Position numbers and translations under genes: made by a program
In this document: positions 1-8,157 of the stretch, piece after piece
Position numbering within the stretch: position 1 is the stretch's first letter
Layout of the letters: each line of letters opens with the position of its first letter
NCBI GenBank assembly: GCA_029936295.1
Contig: JAPYTH010000006.1
Coordinates: forward strand, 1-64,000
DNA: 64,000 nt
From: TMED109 sp015660425
Lineage (GTDB): Bacteria; Pseudomonadota; Alphaproteobacteria; TMED109
Direction: 5' to 3'
Notes under the pieces: generated by a model
Database searches by the model: none
What the model was told of the DNA's origin: nothing
Seen by the model: only the letters and a program-made list of their open reading frames with translations

Positions 1-909
1 AGTGCACATCAATTTATTGATAGAATTAATTTAGTATCTAATGAAAATATTAAGATTAAATTTTTTGAGCCAGGAGCATTAGTTCCTGCTTTAGAAGTTT
101 TTGATGCAGTGTCTTCTGGAGCCGTAGATGCAGCATGGTCAACACCTGGCTATTGGGCAGGAAAACTTCCTGCTGTGCAATTTTTTTCAGCTGTACCTTT
201 TGGCCCCGGTATAGGAGAATTAATGGGTTGGTATCATAAAGGTGGAGGAAAACAACTTTGGGAAGATATTTATCATCAACATAATTTGCACCCTGTTCAA
301 TGCTTAATCATCTCTCCAGAGGCATCTGGCTGGTTTAAAAAAGAGATTAATTCTGTTGAAGATCTACAAGGTTTAAAAATGAGATTCTTTGGTTTAGGTG
401 CTAAAGTCATGGAAAAATTAGGTGTATCTACTCAATTGTTAGCAGGCGGTGATATATATCCTGCTCTAGAATTAGGAACTATAGATGCAACAGAGTTTAG
501 TTTACCAGTAATCGATAGAGATTTAGGTTTTTATCAAGTAGCAGAACATTATTATTTTCCTGGATGGCACCAACCAGCATCCGGCCTTGAGCTTCTAGTA
601 AACTTAGAAAAATGGAATGCTTTATCAGATAGTCAAAAAGCACAAATTGAAGCTACTTGTACAGAAAATGTAGTTTCAGGTATTGCTATGGCTGAATCTA
701 GACAACCTGAAGCTTTAGCTGATATGATATCTAAAGGAGTAAAAGTCCATAGATGGCCTGATGAAATGTTGGCAAAATTTGAAGAAGCATGGAACGAGGT
801 CGTTAAGGAAGAAGCAGCAAAAGATGCTGACTTTGCTAAGGTATGGGCATCATTAAGTTCCTTCAGAAAAGAATATAAAATATGGAAAGATTTAGGATAC
901 CTTGACTAA
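1..909 (+). CDS. TRAP transporter solute-binding protein, DctP family (5' truncated by window edge)
   Basis: The frame is open from base 1 (reading SAHQFIDRIN), so the start codon lies outside the window; the GTG at 109 is internal. About 302 residues are visible of a family that is usually near 350. It is the periplasmic receptor of a tripartite TRAP uptake system for organic acids. The conserved core includes GLKMRFFGLGAKVMEKLG and the GTIDATE segment that contacts ligand in this family. The membrane subunits DctQ and DctM are not in the window and may lie upstream. A close paralog lies convergently at 1451-2521, with almost identical residues in this core. A strong hairpin follows the stop codon. 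The substrate cannot be told from sequence. Confidence 0.9.
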   Translation, partial: SAHQFIDRINLVSNENIKIKFFEPGALVPALEVFDAVSSGAVDAAWSTPGYWAGKLPAVQFFSAVPFGPGIGELMGWYHKGGGKQLWEDIYHQHNLHPVQCLIISPEASGWFKKEINSVEDLQGLKMRFFGLGAKVMEKLGVSTQLLAGGDIYPALELGTIDATEFSLPVIDRDLGFYQVAEHYYFPGWHQPASGLELLVNLEKWNALSDSQKAQIEATCTENVVSGIAMAESRQPEALADMISKGVKVHRWPDEMLAKFEEAWNEVVKEEAAKDADFAKVWASLSSFRKEYKIWKDLGYLD

Positions 910-920
910 TCTTATATAAG

Positions 921-960
921 AATAATGCCATGTCATATTCATCTTAGACATGGCATTATT
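921..960 (+). terminator. Hairpin terminator after the TRAP binding protein
   Basis: A perfect 14-bp stem (arm AATAATGCCATGTC at 921-934, partner 947-960) encloses a 12-nt loop. A run of nine T lies slightly downstream at about 972-980. The position directly after the stop codon at 909 fits an intrinsic terminator for the upstream TRAP gene. The gap between stem and T-run is longer than ideal, so it could instead be an mRNA-stabilising 3' hairpin. Confidence 0.7.
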
Positions 961-994
961 ACTTCTAATATTTTTTTTTACATAAAAATTTAAA

Positions 995-1447
995 ATGAGC
1001 TCCCAAATGAATGATATAGGTAATTTAAATTCAATTACAAAATTAAGAAAGATGTTTTTAGGCTACCCTCAATCAACTTTAGGTATAGATGAAGTATTAC
1101 ATATAGATACACAAGAAGGCATTGCTTCTGCAAGATATATAGCTAATGAAAGCATGTGCCATTCTGGAGGTATAATTCAAGGTGGCTTTGTAACCGGGTG
1201 GTTAGATGCGATTATGGCACTAGCCTGCATGGCAAAATGTGGCACAGATGTATTAGTATTAACATTAGAAATTAAAGTCAATTTTTTAAACTCAGCAAAA
1301 ATAGGAAAACTTATATCTACTGCAAAAGTAATAAAAAATACTAAATCAATTGCATTTGTAGAAGGAAAATTAGAAAATATTGAAGGCCAATTAATAGCCA
1401 CAAGCACTTGTACAGCAAAATTAAAGTATAACTTTTATAAAAATTAA
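995..1447 (+). CDS. PaaI-type hotdog-fold thioesterase
   Basis: This is a 150-residue single-domain hotdog protein. The segment ESMCHSGGIIQGGFVTGWLD matches the PaaI/acyl-CoA thioesterase signature (H-x-G-x-x-Q/H-GG followed by a helix with a catalytic Asp), and the length fits the family. Such enzymes hydrolyse acyl- or aryl-CoA thioesters in the cytoplasm. It stands alone between two convergent TRAP receptor genes, after a hairpin, so it probably has its own promoter. No good Shine-Dalgarno is seen at 995, and an in-frame ATG at 1007 is an alternative start. The actual substrate is unknown. Confidence 0.8.
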   Translation: MSSQMNDIGNLNSITKLRKMFLGYPQSTLGIDEVLHIDTQEGIASARYIANESMCHSGGIIQGGFVTGWLDAIMALACMAKCGTDVLVLTLEIKVNFLNSAKIGKLISTAKVIKNTKSIAFVEGKLENIEGQLIATSTCTAKLKYNFYKN

Positions 1448-1450
1448 ATA

Positions 1451-2521
1451 TTAATTTACATAACCTAAATTATGCCAAACTGCGTATTCTTTTCTAAAGT
1501 TTTTAAGCGAATTCCATACCTTTTTAAATTCAGCATTTTTTTCTGCCTCTTCTTCAACAACTATAGACCAGTTTTCTTTAAATAAAGCCATCATTTCAGG
1601 AGACCATTTGTGAATTTTAACACCTAATTGCTTAAGTTTATTGATAGCTTGTACTTGAACTGCCTCACTTTTAGCTAAACTATCTAGAAACATTTCACTA
1701 CAAGTCACTTCAATTTGTGTTTTTTGAGTTAATGTCATGGAATTCCATAAATCTAAATTTATCATTAATTCTCCTAAACTTGCAGGTTGATGCCACCCAG
1801 GAAAATAATAATTATCTGCAATTGCATGAAATCCTAATTCTAAATCCATAGCCGGCATTCCATATTCAGTAGCATCGATGGTTCCCAGTTCTAAAGCAGC
1901 GTATATATCCCCTCCTGCTAGTAACTGTGTAGATACTCCTAATTTTTCCATTACTTTAGCCCCAAGCCCTAAAAACCTCATTTTTAAACCTTTTAAATCC
2001 TCTACACTATTAATTTCCTCTCTAAACCAACCTGAACCTTCTGGAGATGTAGCTATACAATGGATAGAATGAATATTATGTGCATGATATATTTCTTTAA
2101 AAATATCATTACCACCCCCATATCTAAGCCACGCTATATATTCACTAGGGTTTGGACCAAAAGGAAAAGTAGTAAAAAATTGTAAAGCAGGAACTTTTCC
2201 TGCCCAAAAAGCAGGACTTGCAAACCCAGCATCAACACCTCCACTAGATACTGCATCAAATATTTCCATAGGTGGTACTAAAGCACCAGGTTCAAAATAT
2301 TTAATATTAATATTTCCTCCTGAAACATCATTAATTTTCTGAGTTAACTTTATTCCAGTTTCTCCTAAAATAATTAAACTAGAAGGGAAAGCTCCAGCCA
2401 TTTTTATATTTATTTTTTGAGATTCTTTACCAATATCCGTTTTTTTATCTTCCTCTGATTTATTACAAGAAAATAAAAAAATACTTAAAGAACATATTAC
2501 TACTAATTTAATTAATTTCAT
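1451..2521 (-). CDS. TRAP transporter solute-binding lipoprotein, DctP family
   Basis: A 356-residue periplasmic receptor of a TRAP transporter. I chose the ATG at 2521 because GAGGTG lies just upstream; a GTG at 2530 is the longer alternative. The N-terminus MKLIKLVVICSLSIFLFSC is a lipoprotein signal ending in a lipobox Cys, so the protein should be membrane-anchored. The ligand-binding core repeats GLGAKVMEKLGVSTQLLAGG and GTIDATE from the paralog at 1-909. No membrane subunits adjoin it. The two receptors face each other with the thioesterase between, suggesting an inverted duplication followed by divergence in the N-terminal and C-terminal parts. Confidence 0.9.
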   Translation of the reverse strand: MKLIKLVVICSLSIFLFSCNKSEEDKKTDIGKESQKINIKMAGAFPSSLIILGETGIKLTQKINDVSGGNINIKYFEPGALVPPMEIFDAVSSGGVDAGFASPAFWAGKVPALQFFTTFPFGPNPSEYIAWLRYGGGNDIFKEIYHAHNIHSIHCIATSPEGSGWFREEINSVEDLKGLKMRFLGLGAKVMEKLGVSTQLLAGGDIYAALELGTIDATEYGMPAMDLELGFHAIADNYYFPGWHQPASLGELMINLDLWNSMTLTQKTQIEVTCSEMFLDSLAKSEAVQVQAINKLKQLGVKIHKWSPEMMALFKENWSIVVEEEAEKNAEFKKVWNSLKNFRKEYAVWHNLGYVN

Positions 2522-2625
2522 TTTAAACACCTCACAAAGAATAATATTTAAACTGTTTTATAAATTATTATCAAATACTTTTTAGAATATTTATGTTATT
2601 ATTTAATTTTTTAATCCTTTAAGAA

Positions 2626-3759
2626 ATGCTCATTATGTTTAATAAAAATATTAAAATACATACCCCCTCTCTTATCATTAAGAAAAATTGTCTTTTAAAA
2701 AACATAAAAACAATGTCAAAATATTCACTAATAAATAATATCAATATTAGGCCTCATGCAAAATCTCATAAAATGTCCACTATAGCGAAAATACAAATAA
2801 AACATGACGCCATAGGTGTATGTGTTGCAACATTGTATGAAGCAGAAATAATGATAAAAAATAAAATTAAGGGAGTACTATTAACTACACCTATTACTAA
2901 TAACTATGACAAAGAACGGCTTAAAAAGCTTATTAAATTATCTAAAAGCTTTATGATGATTATTGATAATCCTATTTCACTTAAATATCTAGAAAATATT
3001 TCTAGAGAAAACACTAATAAAATAAATGTTTTAGTAGATTGCGATATTATGAGAATAGGAACTAATAAAATTTCCCGAACTGGTGCAAGAACAATTAAAG
3101 AAATTGTTACTATTGCTGGATTAATAAATAAACATACTAATCTTAATTATATAGGAATTACAGCCTATGCAGGCGATGTCCAACATATCAATAATTATAA
3201 TAAAAGAAAAATTGAAACGACTACTCGCCATAATTACTTAAACAAAATTATAAATAGTTTAAAAAAAGAGAACTTATCACCAAAAATTATTTCAGGTGGA
3301 GGTACAGGCTCGCATGATATTGATACGAAAAGTAAATTATACACTGAACTACAGCCTGGAAGTTATATTTATAGTGATGCCGAATATGATAATGTATCTA
3401 TTTATAAATCAAAATCAAATCCCTATAAAGCAGGATTATTTGTTGCTACATCAATTATAAGCATTATAGACAAAAATAATTATATAGTAGATGCAGGCTT
3501 AAAAGCATTATCTACCGATTCACAACTTCTCCCCATACCATTAGGAAACCTTCCACTTGGATCTAAGTATAGTTTTATGGGAGATGAACATGGAAAAATA
3601 ACAATCCCTAAAAATTCTCAAATTTTATTACTTGGTGAAACAGTTTATATTCAGCCAACACACTGTGATCCCACAGTAAACTTATATGACCATTGCAAAA
3701 TAATAATTAACAATAAAATAAAAGATTCATGGAAAATTGACGCACGAGGTTACGGATAA
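2626..3759 (+). CDS. D-threonine aldolase / D-serine dehydratase-like PLP enzyme
   Basis: A 377-residue fold-type III PLP enzyme (alanine-racemase-like barrel plus a C-terminal beta domain). The PLP lysine lies in the RPHAKSHK motif near residue 48. The C-terminal PTHCDPTVNLYDH carries the His/Cys/Asp metal site typical of the DTA/DSD family. Enzymes of this family cleave or dehydrate D-beta-hydroxy-amino acids such as D-threonine or D-serine. An in-frame ATG at 2635 is a plausible alternative start, since AAGAAATG precedes it. The gene is monocistronic here. Which D-amino acid is used cannot be determined from the sequence. Confidence 0.85.
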   Translation: MLIMFNKNIKIHTPSLIIKKNCLLKNIKTMSKYSLINNINIRPHAKSHKMSTIAKIQIKHDAIGVCVATLYEAEIMIKNKIKGVLLTTPITNNYDKERLKKLIKLSKSFMMIIDNPISLKYLENISRENTNKINVLVDCDIMRIGTNKISRTGARTIKEIVTIAGLINKHTNLNYIGITAYAGDVQHINNYNKRKIETTTRHNYLNKIINSLKKENLSPKIISGGGTGSHDIDTKSKLYTELQPGSYIYSDAEYDNVSIYKSKSNPYKAGLFVATSIISIIDKNNYIVDAGLKALSTDSQLLPIPLGNLPLGSKYSFMGDEHGKITIPKNSQILLLGETVYIQPTHCDPTVNLYDHCKIIINNKIKDSWKIDARGYG

Positions 3760-3779
3760 AGTTTATAATTATAAACTTT
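3758..3779. repeat. 22-bp perfect palindrome at the end of the D-threonine aldolase gene
   Basis: The arm AAAGTTTATAA is followed directly by its reverse complement, giving an uninterrupted 11+11 bp dyad that starts on the last base of the stop codon at 3759. It has no loop and is very AT-rich. It could act as a weak bidirectional terminator between the aldolase gene and a possible small reading frame ending at 3769 on the other strand. The rest of the gene-free interval to 3988 holds that small frame and no other recognisable element. Confidence 0.5.
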
Positions 3780-3855
3780 CTATTAATTCTTTTGCTTTCT
3801 TTAAGTATAGCTGATCCAAATGATTTATAGGCTTTGGCAATTTAACAAAACTCAT
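3769..3855 (-). CDS. Possible 28-residue small protein
   Basis: A minus-strand reading frame of 28 codons begins with ATG at 3855, preceded by AGAGGAAAAAATT, a good Shine-Dalgarno at normal spacing. It reads MSFVKLPKPINHLDQLY and onward, ending in an amphipathic Lys/Glu/Leu-rich helix. It fills most of the otherwise empty interval between the aldolase and the MFS gene. The balanced composition and ribosome-binding site argue for a real small protein, but 28 codons can arise by chance in AT-rich DNA, so this remains a candidate. Confidence 0.35.
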   Translation of the reverse strand: MSFVKLPKPINHLDQLYLKKAKELIESL

Positions 3856-3988
3856 AATTTTTTCCTCTATCAATAGAGACATAGCTGTTATTAAATAAAA
3901 TCATTATAAAAATCTTAAACAAAGATCTATAAAATACACAATACTTATATTAGCATATTTTAAATAAAGTTAGGTAATATAAATAAAA

Positions 3989-5491
3989 ATGTTTTATAAT
4001 ATAAAAGGCAATAAAAATTATATTTTATTTTTTGCCTGTATTGCAACAGCATTAGTAACAATAGACCTAGCATGTATATCTGTAGCATTACCAAAAATGT
4101 TAGGTTATTTCTCTGCAAGCAAAATAGAAATTGCTTGGATCATAACTGTATATTCTATTTCTACTGCTATTTGTATTCCTCTTTTAGGTTTCTTATCAGA
4201 AAAATTTGGTAGAAAAAAAATTTATTTAATAGGAATAGCAGGTTTTTCAGTATTTTCAGCTTTATCTGGCTTATCACAAAATTTAGATCAAATACTTATT
4301 TGTAGACTTCTACAAGGTGTTTTCAGTGCACCTCTAGTAGCTTTAAGTCAATCCATTATTATTAATGCATTTTCAGAAAAGGAAAGAGGTAAAGCCCTAT
4401 CATGGTGGACTTTAGGTCTATTAATTGGGCCACTAATTGGACCTTTCTTAGGAGGATATTTTACTGAAAATTATAGTTGGAGGTGGGTTTTTTTAATAAA
4501 TATTCCTATAGGTTTTATTGCTTTTATTGGTTCTTATATATGTCTAGACGAGATTAAAACGAACAAAAAAATTAAATTTGCCTTACTAAGTTTCATCTTC
4601 TTAGCTATAGGAGCATCCTGTATGCAACTTGTTTTAGATAGAGGGCAAATATTAGATTGGTTTTCTTCTAACTTCATTACAAACTTAACCATAATTGCAA
4701 TTCTATTTCTATCCTTATTCTTTTTACTCTATTTTATTAAAGGCAAAACACTATTTCCCAAAGAAATGTTTTTAGATTGTAACTATATAGGAGGGTTAAT
4801 TTTTGTTTTTTTATTTGGACTGCTTCTAGTCCCACCTTTTATACTTATGCCTGATTTCTTATCTTCTATAGGAGGTTATCCAGTAGACAAAATAGGGATA
4901 ATTTTAATGACTAGCGGGATTGGAGGAATGACTGGCACTTTAATAGCTTCAAGACTTTTATCTTCTGGCTATTATAAAAGTATTATGATTATTGGATTAT
5001 TAAGCTACATGATAGGTCAATATTATATGACCTTATGGAATTCAGAGGTGACGATGAACATGATGATGGCAAATGGTATAATAAGAGGTATAGGAATTGG
5101 CCTTTACTATCCTGCATTGGCTACAGCGACATATGTTACACTTCCTACAAAATTTAGAGATCACGGAGCTAGCTTATTTCAATTTATAAGAAATCTAGGC
5201 TCTGCAGTAGCTATAGCTATAATAGTAATTTTAATGGATAGGTTTCATAAAATTAATATGTCAGAATTAAGTGCTAGAGTTAAGGATAATTATAACCAAA
5301 ATGAAGGATTGTTTCATAATTATAATCTATATCCACTAGGAATGAATGATACTAATTTCTTTATAAGCCTAATTACACAAGAAGCTCATCTAATATCATT
5401 TATTAATATAATGGTTGTATTAACATTTTTACCATTGATATTTTTTCCTTTTTTTCTATTATTCAAATCTAAACAAAAAGGTAATTTATGA
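3989..5491 (+). CDS. MFS multidrug exporter, DHA2 (EmrB/QacA) type
   Basis: A 500-residue inner-membrane protein with about 14 predicted transmembrane segments, as expected for drug:proton antiporter family 2. Signature features are the LSEKFGRKK loop after TM2 (MFS motif A), the RLLQGV helix, and the motif C-like stretch GLLIGPLIGPFLGG in TM5. It probably expels a small hydrophobic compound. Its last codons overlap the next gene by four bases (ATGA), so it is translationally coupled to a small thioesterase. No HlyD/EmrA membrane-fusion partner is present nearby. Confidence 0.9.
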   Translation: MFYNIKGNKNYILFFACIATALVTIDLACISVALPKMLGYFSASKIEIAWIITVYSISTAICIPLLGFLSEKFGRKKIYLIGIAGFSVFSALSGLSQNLDQILICRLLQGVFSAPLVALSQSIIINAFSEKERGKALSWWTLGLLIGPLIGPFLGGYFTENYSWRWVFLINIPIGFIAFIGSYICLDEIKTNKKIKFALLSFIFLAIGASCMQLVLDRGQILDWFSSNFITNLTIIAILFLSLFFLLYFIKGKTLFPKEMFLDCNYIGGLIFVFLFGLLLVPPFILMPDFLSSIGGYPVDKIGIILMTSGIGGMTGTLIASRLLSSGYYKSIMIIGLLSYMIGQYYMTLWNSEVTMNMMMANGIIRGIGIGLYYPALATATYVTLPTKFRDHGASLFQFIRNLGSAVAIAIIVILMDRFHKINMSELSARVKDNYNQNEGLFHNYNLYPLGMNDTNFFISLITQEAHLISFINIMVVLTFLPLIFFPFFLLFKSKQKGNL

Positions 5492-5919
5492 AAAATAATA
5501 ATATTCCTAAAGTCTTAGGTAGTTATAAAGATATATTTGATGAAAATGTTAGGTGGGGAGATACAGATGGTTATAATCACGTTAACAATGTATCTATTTC
5601 AAGATATTTTGAAAGTGCAAGAGTTAATATAATCAGAAATTTAGAATCTGAAACATATAGTTTTGTAATAGTAAACTTTAATATTCATTATATAGAGCAA
5701 ATTTTTTATCCAAGTAAAATAAAAATTGGTACATCTATTAGTAATATTGGAAATAAATCCATAACTTTTGATCAAGGCTTATTCGTAGAAAATACATGCA
5801 AAGCCACAGCAAAGAGTATACTAGCCTATGCTGATATAAAAGAATCAAAATCCTACAAAATTTCTGAAGACATAATATTACAATTAAATAGAATTTATGG
5901 GGCGAATGACGAGATTTGA
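5488..5919 (+). CDS. YbgC/FadM-like 4-hydroxybenzoyl-CoA-type thioesterase
   Basis: A 143-residue hotdog-fold acyl-CoA thioesterase. The segment VRWGDTDGYNHVNN contains the catalytic Asp of the 4HBT/YbgC group. The start ATG overlaps the MFS stop codon, so the two are probably co-translated. The last seven codons and the stop are read from the antisense of the tRNA-His 3' end (overlap 5898-5919), which is unusual and sets the C-terminal residues GANDEI. Its role beside an exporter is unclear; it might process the same acyl compound. Confidence 0.85.
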   Translation: MKNNNIPKVLGSYKDIFDENVRWGDTDGYNHVNNVSISRYFESARVNIIRNLESETYSFVIVNFNIHYIEQIFYPSKIKIGTSISNIGNKSITFDQGLFVENTCKATAKSILAYADIKESKSYKISEDIILQLNRIYGANDEI

Positions 5920-5975
5920 ACCCGCGACCCCCGGTACCACAAACCGGTGCTCTAACCAACTGAGCTACACCCGCC
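5898..5975 (-). tRNA. tRNA-His (anticodon GTG)
   Basis: A complete cloverleaf can be read on the minus strand. It has an extra 5' G at -1 (5975) opposite C73, and acceptor arms GCGGGTG / CATTCGC. The D-stem is GCTC/GAGC, the anticodon stem CCGGT/ACCGG with loop TTGTGGT (anticodon GTG), and the T-loop TTCAAAT. The CCA end is encoded at 5900-5898. The G-1:C73 pair is the identity element for histidyl-tRNA synthetase and is genomically encoded here. Its 3' end overlaps the end of the thioesterase gene on the other strand. Confidence 0.97.
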
Positions 5976-6069
5976 ATAAATTATTATCAATTTAATACTA
6001 AATATAATAAAAATAAACAAATAGAATATTATAAATGATTATTAAATAATTTTAATTTTGTTTAAATAT

Positions 6070-6086
6070 TAATCATATAGTGATTA
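6070..6086. promoter_or_regulatory. Possible activator site upstream of glnB
   Basis: TAATCA-N5-TGATTA forms a 17-bp dyad about 75 bases upstream of the -24 element of the glnB sigma-54 promoter. This is the distance at which NtrC enhancers commonly lie. It does not match the classical NtrC sequence (GCAC-N-GTGC type), so the assignment rests on position and symmetry only. The rest of the 5976-6157 interval is featureless AT-rich DNA. Confidence 0.3.
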
Positions 6087-6157
6087 TTTTTGCGACATAT
6101 TTATAATTTTATGTTACTAATTAAATAATTTTTATAGAGTTTTTCCTATATTATAGT

Positions 6158-6173
6158 TGGCATAAAACATGCT
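6158..6173 (+). promoter_or_regulatory. Sigma-54 (RpoN) promoter of glnB-glnA
   Basis: TGGCATAAAACATGCT matches the -24/-12 consensus TGGCACG-N4-TTGCT, with the invariant GG (6159-6160) and GC (6171-6172) at the correct spacing. Transcription should start near 6184, leaving a leader of about 37 nt with AAGGAG before the glnB start. Nitrogen-regulated sigma-54 control of glnBA is well known in proteobacteria. The match implies the organism has RpoN and an NtrC-type activator, neither of which is in this window. Confidence 0.7.
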
Positions 6174-6220
6174 TATAATAAATGTAACAATATAGTGTTA
6201 TAAACTTTAAGGAGTAAAAA

Positions 6221-6559
6221 ATGAAAAAACTTGAAGCTATTATAAAACCATTCAAACTTGACGAAGTAAAAGATGCTCTCCAAGAGGCTGGTGTACATGG
6301 TATTACTGTAACTGAAGCGAAAGGTTTTGGTAGACAAAAAGGTCATACTGAACTTTATAGGGGTGCCGAATATGTTGTAGATTTTTTACCAAAATTAAAA
6401 ATTGATGTTATAATTGCAGATAATTTATTAGAACAAGCTATTGAAGCAATACAAAAATCAGCACATACAGGAAGAATTGGTGATGGCAAAATTTTTGTAA
6501 CTAATATAGAACAAGCAATAAGAATCCGAACTGGTGAAACGGGTGATGCTGCAATTTAG
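6221..6559 (+). CDS. glnB: Nitrogen regulatory protein P-II
   Basis: A 112-residue PII signal protein, full length. It senses 2-oxoglutarate, ATP/ADP and, through uridylylation, glutamine, and controls GlnE and NtrB. The T-loop carries Tyr51 in RGAEYVVDFLPK, the uridylylation site. The B-loop (HTGRIGDGKIFV) and the C-terminal IRTGETGDAAI are typical of GlnB rather than GlnK. A strong AAGGAG precedes the start. glnA follows after 34 bases, and there is no ammonium transporter gene, which also supports GlnB. Expression is probably from the sigma-54 promoter at 6158. Confidence 0.97.
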   Translation: MKKLEAIIKPFKLDEVKDALQEAGVHGITVTEAKGFGRQKGHTELYRGAEYVVDFLPKLKIDVIIADNLLEQAIEAIQKSAHTGRIGDGKIFVTNIEQAIRIRTGETGDAAI

Positions 6560-6593
6560 GTAATCATGATTAAATTAATAAGGAATGAGAAAC

Positions 6594-8030
6594 ATGGCTA
6601 AAAATACTACAAAATCAACAAAAAATACAGCAAAATCTATTATGAAATTAATATCAGATAAAGATATTGCTTTTGTGGATTTTAGATTTACTGATCCAAG
6701 AGGAAAATGGCAGCATACAGCCCAAACTGTTAGCTCTTTGGATGAAGATGTATTAAATGAAGGAATTATGTTTGATGGCTCATCTATAGCTGGTTGGAAA
6801 GCTATAAATGAATCAGATATGATATTACAACCTGATTTTGATAGTGCTGTTTTAGACCCATTTACTGCACAGCCAAGCCTAATATTATTCTGTAATATAA
6901 TTGAACCAAGTACTGGTAAAAGATATGAGAGAGATCCTAGATCAACAGCAATTAGAGCTGAAAATTACTTAAAAGCATCAGGAATTGGGGATACAGCATA
7001 CTTTGGCCCTGAAGCTGAATTTTTTGTATTTGATGATGTTAAATGGAATGTATCTATGAATAATACTGGATACCAGATAGATTCTGAAGAAGGGCCATAT
7101 AATTCTAACTCAGATTTTGATGGTGGAAATGTAGGTCATAGACCAGCAGTGAAAGGAGGCTATTTCCCTGTCCCTCCAGTAGATTCTATGACAGATATTA
7201 GAGCTGAAATGGTTACATCTATGATGGAGATGGGTCTTCCAATGGAAAAACATCATCACGAAGTTGCTCCATCACAAAATGAGCTAGGTTTCAAATTTGG
7301 TCCTATGACAAAAACAGCTGATTGGTTACAAATATATAAATACTGTGTTCATATGGTAGCTCATTCTTATGGAAAAACTGCTACTTTTATGCCCAAACCT
7401 ATAGTTGATGATAATGGATCAGGAATGCATTGCCATCAATCTATTTGGAAAGGAAATAAACCGGTGTTTGCTGGAAATACTTATGCTGACTTAAGTGAAA
7501 CATGCCTATTTTATATTGGTGGTATAATAAAGCATGCTAAAGCTCTAAATGCCTTTACTAATGCAAGTACTAATTCTTATAAAAGGCTAGTGCCAGGTTT
7601 TGAAGCACCTGTTCTTTTGTCATACTCTGCCAGGAACAGATCAGCATCATGCAGAATACCTTATGCAACTAGTAAAAATGCTAAAAGAGTCGAAGTTAGA
7701 TTTCCTGATGCAACAGCTAATCCTTATTTAGCCTTTTCTGCCATGCTAATGGCAGGAATGGATGGTATAAAAAACAAGATTCATCCTGGAGATCCTTTAG
7801 AAAAAAATCTATATGATTTAACACCTAAAGAACTTGCAAAAGTTCCGACAGTTGCAGCAAGTCTCTCTGAAGCTCTAGCTGCTTTAGACAAAGATAGAGT
7901 ATTTTTAACAGAAGGTGGTGTATTTAGTAATGAACAAATAGATGCTTACATAGAACTTAAAAAAGAAGAAGCTCAGAGAGTAGATTACACTCCTCACCCA
8001 GTAGAGTTTGATATGTACTATTCATGTTAA
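6594..8030 (+). CDS. glnA: Glutamine synthetase type I
   Basis: Cytoplasmic GS that makes glutamine from glutamate, ammonia and ATP. I start it at 6594 (478 residues) because AGGA at 6581-6584 is nine bases upstream; the ATG at 6585 touches that site. Signatures are FDGSSIAGW, the metal/ATP segment GPEAEFFVFDD and NGSGMHCHQS. Tyr in NLYDLTPKE (about residue 406) is the GlnE adenylylation site, so this is the GSI-beta type. The first dozen residues are a Lys/Thr/Asn-rich extension absent from the usual 469-residue enzyme. It is co-transcribed with glnB and followed by an intrinsic terminator. Confidence 0.97.
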   Translation: MAKNTTKSTKNTAKSIMKLISDKDIAFVDFRFTDPRGKWQHTAQTVSSLDEDVLNEGIMFDGSSIAGWKAINESDMILQPDFDSAVLDPFTAQPSLILFCNIIEPSTGKRYERDPRSTAIRAENYLKASGIGDTAYFGPEAEFFVFDDVKWNVSMNNTGYQIDSEEGPYNSNSDFDGGNVGHRPAVKGGYFPVPPVDSMTDIRAEMVTSMMEMGLPMEKHHHEVAPSQNELGFKFGPMTKTADWLQIYKYCVHMVAHSYGKTATFMPKPIVDDNGSGMHCHQSIWKGNKPVFAGNTYADLSETCLFYIGGIIKHAKALNAFTNASTNSYKRLVPGFEAPVLLSYSARNRSASCRIPYATSKNAKRVEVRFPDATANPYLAFSAMLMAGMDGIKNKIHPGDPLEKNLYDLTPKELAKVPTVAASLSEALAALDKDRVFLTEGGVFSNEQIDAYIELKKEEAQRVDYTPHPVEFDMYYSC

Positions 8031-8046
8031 CTAAAATTATTTATTA

Positions 8047-8078
8047 AAAGCTGTAAGCATAAAGCCTTATAGTTTTTT
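8047..8078 (+). terminator. Intrinsic terminator of glnBA
   Basis: The arm AAAGCTGTAAG (8047-8057) pairs with CTTATAGTTTT (8066-8076) over 11 bp including two G-T pairs. The loop is eight bases, and the 3' arm runs into a T6 tract (8073-8078). It lies 17 bases after the glnA stop codon and should end the glnBA transcript before parE. Confidence 0.75.
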
Positions 8079-8157
8079 CTACATATAGTTACTAAATTTT
8101 TTGTATATACTAAATATATTGCTTGATGGATAACAATAATATTATTATACGTTAGAC

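Noticed and set aside
5738..5977. Minus-strand reading frame beginning MAGVAQLVRAPVCGTGG
   Set aside because: This is the well-known false translation of a tRNA gene; the segment is tRNA-His at 5898-5975.
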